From positions 126,001 through 190,000 of the forward strand of contig SUXE01000006.1 of NCBI GenBank assembly GCA_015061115.1: 64,000 nt of DNA, given 5' to 3'. The notes beneath the pieces are model-generated. The model ran no database searches. It was not told the DNA's origin and saw nothing but the letters and a program-made list of their open reading frames with translations. Positions 62,321 to 64,000 of the stretch are shown piece by piece (positions within the stretch are counted from its first letter, which is position 1; each line of letters starts with the position of its first letter). This DNA comes from Bacteroidales bacterium. GTDB taxonomy: Bacteria > Bacteroidota > Bacteroidia > Bacteroidales > Paludibacteraceae. The translations under genes and the position numbers were made by a program.

Positions 62321-64000
62321 GAATTACTAGATATTTCATGGAACGCCCGACTTTGTTCTGGAGTTTCATTGTAGGTATTCTTTTGGCTGGCATCATTGCT
62401 TTCAACCAGATGCCAAAACTTGAAGATCCTGCTGTGGCGGTAAAGCAAGCAATGGTCATCATCCCTTGCCAAGGAGCATCAGCACACGAAGTGGAATTGA
62501 AAGTGGCACAACCAATGGAGGATGTACTCAGGACTTTGCCCCAAGTGCGTAGAATAAAGAGTACATGTGTGCAAAATATGGCACAAATAACAGTGGAATA
62601 TGATCTTGCCACAAAAAATTCCGATTTGGAGCAGTATTTCGATCTCTTACGAAGAAAGGTGAACGACAATAAAGCCATGCTTCCTCAGGATTGTATTAAT
62701 CCAATCGTGTTGGATGATATGATGGATGTGTATGGAATCTTTTATAGCTTTTCCGGAGAGGGATATTCTTATGACGAGTTGGAAAAGTACGCCAAGTATA
62801 TCCATCGTGAACTGTTGAAGGTAAAAGGCGTGAAACGAATCACTATCGGAGGCACACAACGCGAAGTGATCAACATCATTATGGAACCAGACAAAATAGC
62901 TCAAAACGGACTCATACCGACTCAGATTATGATGCAGTTGCAAAGTGCGGGTGCGGTGGTCAATGCCGGTAATTATGAGACTGGCGACCAACGTTTAATG
63001 GTCTCAGTCAATGATGCGATAAAAGATGAAAACGATATTCGTAATCTTCAGATTTCCACTGTTGGCGGTGGTATTGTTCGTCTTGGTGATATAGCACGTG
63101 TAGAACGTTCTTATGTGGAGCCGCAGACACGTGGATTTTGGGCGGATGGCAAACAGGCTTTGGCTATATGTGTCTCTTTGAGCAATGACGCGAATGTACC
63201 CAAAGTAGGTGCGGCTGTCGATGACAAGCTAAAGGAGGTGATGGAAAATATCCCTGTAGGAATGGACACACAGAAAGTGTTCTTCCAGCCAGACAAAGTA
63301 AATGAAGCAGTGTCTGGTTTTATGGTCAATCTATTGGAATCTGTGTTGATCGTCATCTTCGTGCTGATGTATGTCATGGGATTCAAATCAGGTTTGAATA
63401 TCGGTATGGGATTGGTTTTGACTATAGCATTGTCATTCCCGATCTTGCTTATGATGGGCACAACACTTCATCGAATCTCGCTTGGCACATTTGTCATCGC
63501 TATGGGTATGCTGGTCGACAATGCGATTGTGATTCAAGATGGCATTCTTGTAGATAGAAAAAGAGGTCTGCCAGAAAGCAAATATCTTTATAAAATTGGA
63601 AACCGTACGATGTATCCTCTTCTTGGAGCGACGGTGATCGGTGCGTCAACATTCATGTGTATATACCTCTCACCTGGTTCGACTGGCGAATATGCAGGTG
63701 ATATGTTCCTTGTTCTTTGTGTCAGTCTGCTTGTTTCCTGGGTATTGGCATTGGTGCAGATCCCAGTGTTCTCAAAATATCTTTTGTCTAAAGAACTTAC
63801 AGAAAAAGAGAAACAGGACAACGATGAAAACAAAAAAATCAATCGTGTTCTAAAGAAAGTGGTTACAAAACTTGTTGACCATAAGATCGTTTCAGTTTCA
63901 GTGGCAGCTGTATGTCTTGCTTTTTCCGGATGGGGAATGATGAATGTGAAAAATCTGTTCTTCCCCGACTTTGACTACAAACAGTTTGTGATCGAATACT
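62317..64000 (+). CDS. RND efflux permease, partial (3' end beyond window)
   Basis: The open frame runs to the end of the window without a stop (561 codons). MRITRYFMERPTLFWSFIVGILLAGIIAFNQMPKLEDPAV is the start of an AcrB/CusA-type protein. The HAE-1 pattern continues: QMVIIPCQGASAHEVEL-like porter region, GVKRITIGGTQREV, IVRLGDIARVE, VNLLESVLIVIFVLMYVMGFK and the TM4 segment ISLGTFVIAMGMLVDNAIVIQDG, with the Asp of MLVDNAIV, which aligns with the conserved proton-relay Asp region. Proton-driven export, inner membrane. Drug or lipid substrate unknown. Confidence 0.93.
   Translation, partial: MRITRYFMERPTLFWSFIVGILLAGIIAFNQMPKLEDPAVAVKQAMVIIPCQGASAHEVELKVAQPMEDVLRTLPQVRRIKSTCVQNMAQITVEYDLATKNSDLEQYFDLLRRKVNDNKAMLPQDCINPIVLDDMMDVYGIFYSFSGEGYSYDELEKYAKYIHRELLKVKGVKRITIGGTQREVINIIMEPDKIAQNGLIPTQIMMQLQSAGAVVNAGNYETGDQRLMVSVNDAIKDENDIRNLQISTVGGGIVRLGDIARVERSYVEPQTRGFWADGKQALAICVSLSNDANVPKVGAAVDDKLKEVMENIPVGMDTQKVFFQPDKVNEAVSGFMVNLLESVLIVIFVLMYVMGFKSGLNIGMGLVLTIALSFPILLMMGTTLHRISLGTFVIAMGMLVDNAIVIQDGILVDRKRGLPESKYLYKIGNRTMYPLLGATVIGASTFMCIYLSPGSTGEYAGDMFLVLCVSLLVSWVLALVQIPVFSKYLLSKELTEKEKQDNDENKKINRVLKKVVTKLVDHKIVSVSVAAVCLAFSGWGMMNVKNLFFPDFDYKQFVIEY

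Noticed and set aside
62298-63842. Minus-strand frames over the RND permease
   Set aside because: Shadows; the plus-strand frame from 62317 is open to the end of the window and carries RND motifs.

Overview
The window is a 64 kb chromosomal segment of a Bacteroidota, most likely a Bacteroidales species that has the type IX secretion system. The reasons are promoter elements of the Bacteroides type (TTTG, about 19 nt, TAnnTTTG), the near absence of Shine-Dalgarno sites, many lipoproteins with a late Cys, Bacteroidetes-type TonB C-terminal domains, a T9SS plug protein (DUF5103), C-terminal sorting domains, GT90, PFOR and PL1 lyases. A PFOR points to an anaerobe. No rRNA, tRNA, CRISPR array, transposase or integrase was found. 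The species cannot be named from the sequence alone.

Layout. (1) 0-4.5 kb: four tandem TonB-like paralogues with an unusual Cys-rich N-terminal domain, then an L,D-transpeptidase-like secreted protein. (2) 5.2-7.4 kb: two copies of a cassette made of a small membrane leader peptide followed by a nuclease-toxin-like gene, then a broken DUF4406 gene. (3) 7.5-16.9 kb: a four-gene, translationally coupled operon encoding a membrane-anchored vWA protein, a giant tubulin/FtsZ-like GTPase and two large membrane proteins. This is the most striking system in the window. (4) 17-22 kb: housekeeping genes (HtrA-like protease, Bax inhibitor-1 family protein, mannose-1-phosphate guanylyltransferase, CstA-like transporter). 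(5) 22-27 kb: secreted proteins and lipoproteins, including a lipoprotein of the cholesterol-dependent (thiol-activated) cytolysin family with a companion lipoprotein. (6) 27-34 kb: GT90 glycosyltransferase, PFOR and metK.

(7) 34-45.5 kb: a one-directional (minus strand) accessory array of small soluble proteins that look like immunity or accessory proteins (YwqG/DUF1963, probable DUF6572, two paralogous pairs, a TerB-like protein next to a J-domain protein). It is interspersed with at least twelve copies of a REP-like hairpin repeat whose stems covary. (8) 45.9-48.3 kb: aminotransferase and T9SS plug protein. (9) 48.6-58.4 kb: a minus-strand secreted set for pectin or plant polysaccharide use (DUF4832-like protein, alpha/beta hydrolase, NlpC/P60-LysM hydrolase, two PL1 pectate lyases, and two tiny proteins carrying T9SS sorting domains). 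(10) 58.7-64 kb: a BspA-LRR remnant, a small conserved membrane protein, glutathione peroxidase, and an AraC regulator divergent from an RND efflux adaptor and permease. The permease runs off the end of the window.

All family assignments come from reading motifs by eye; no database search was possible.
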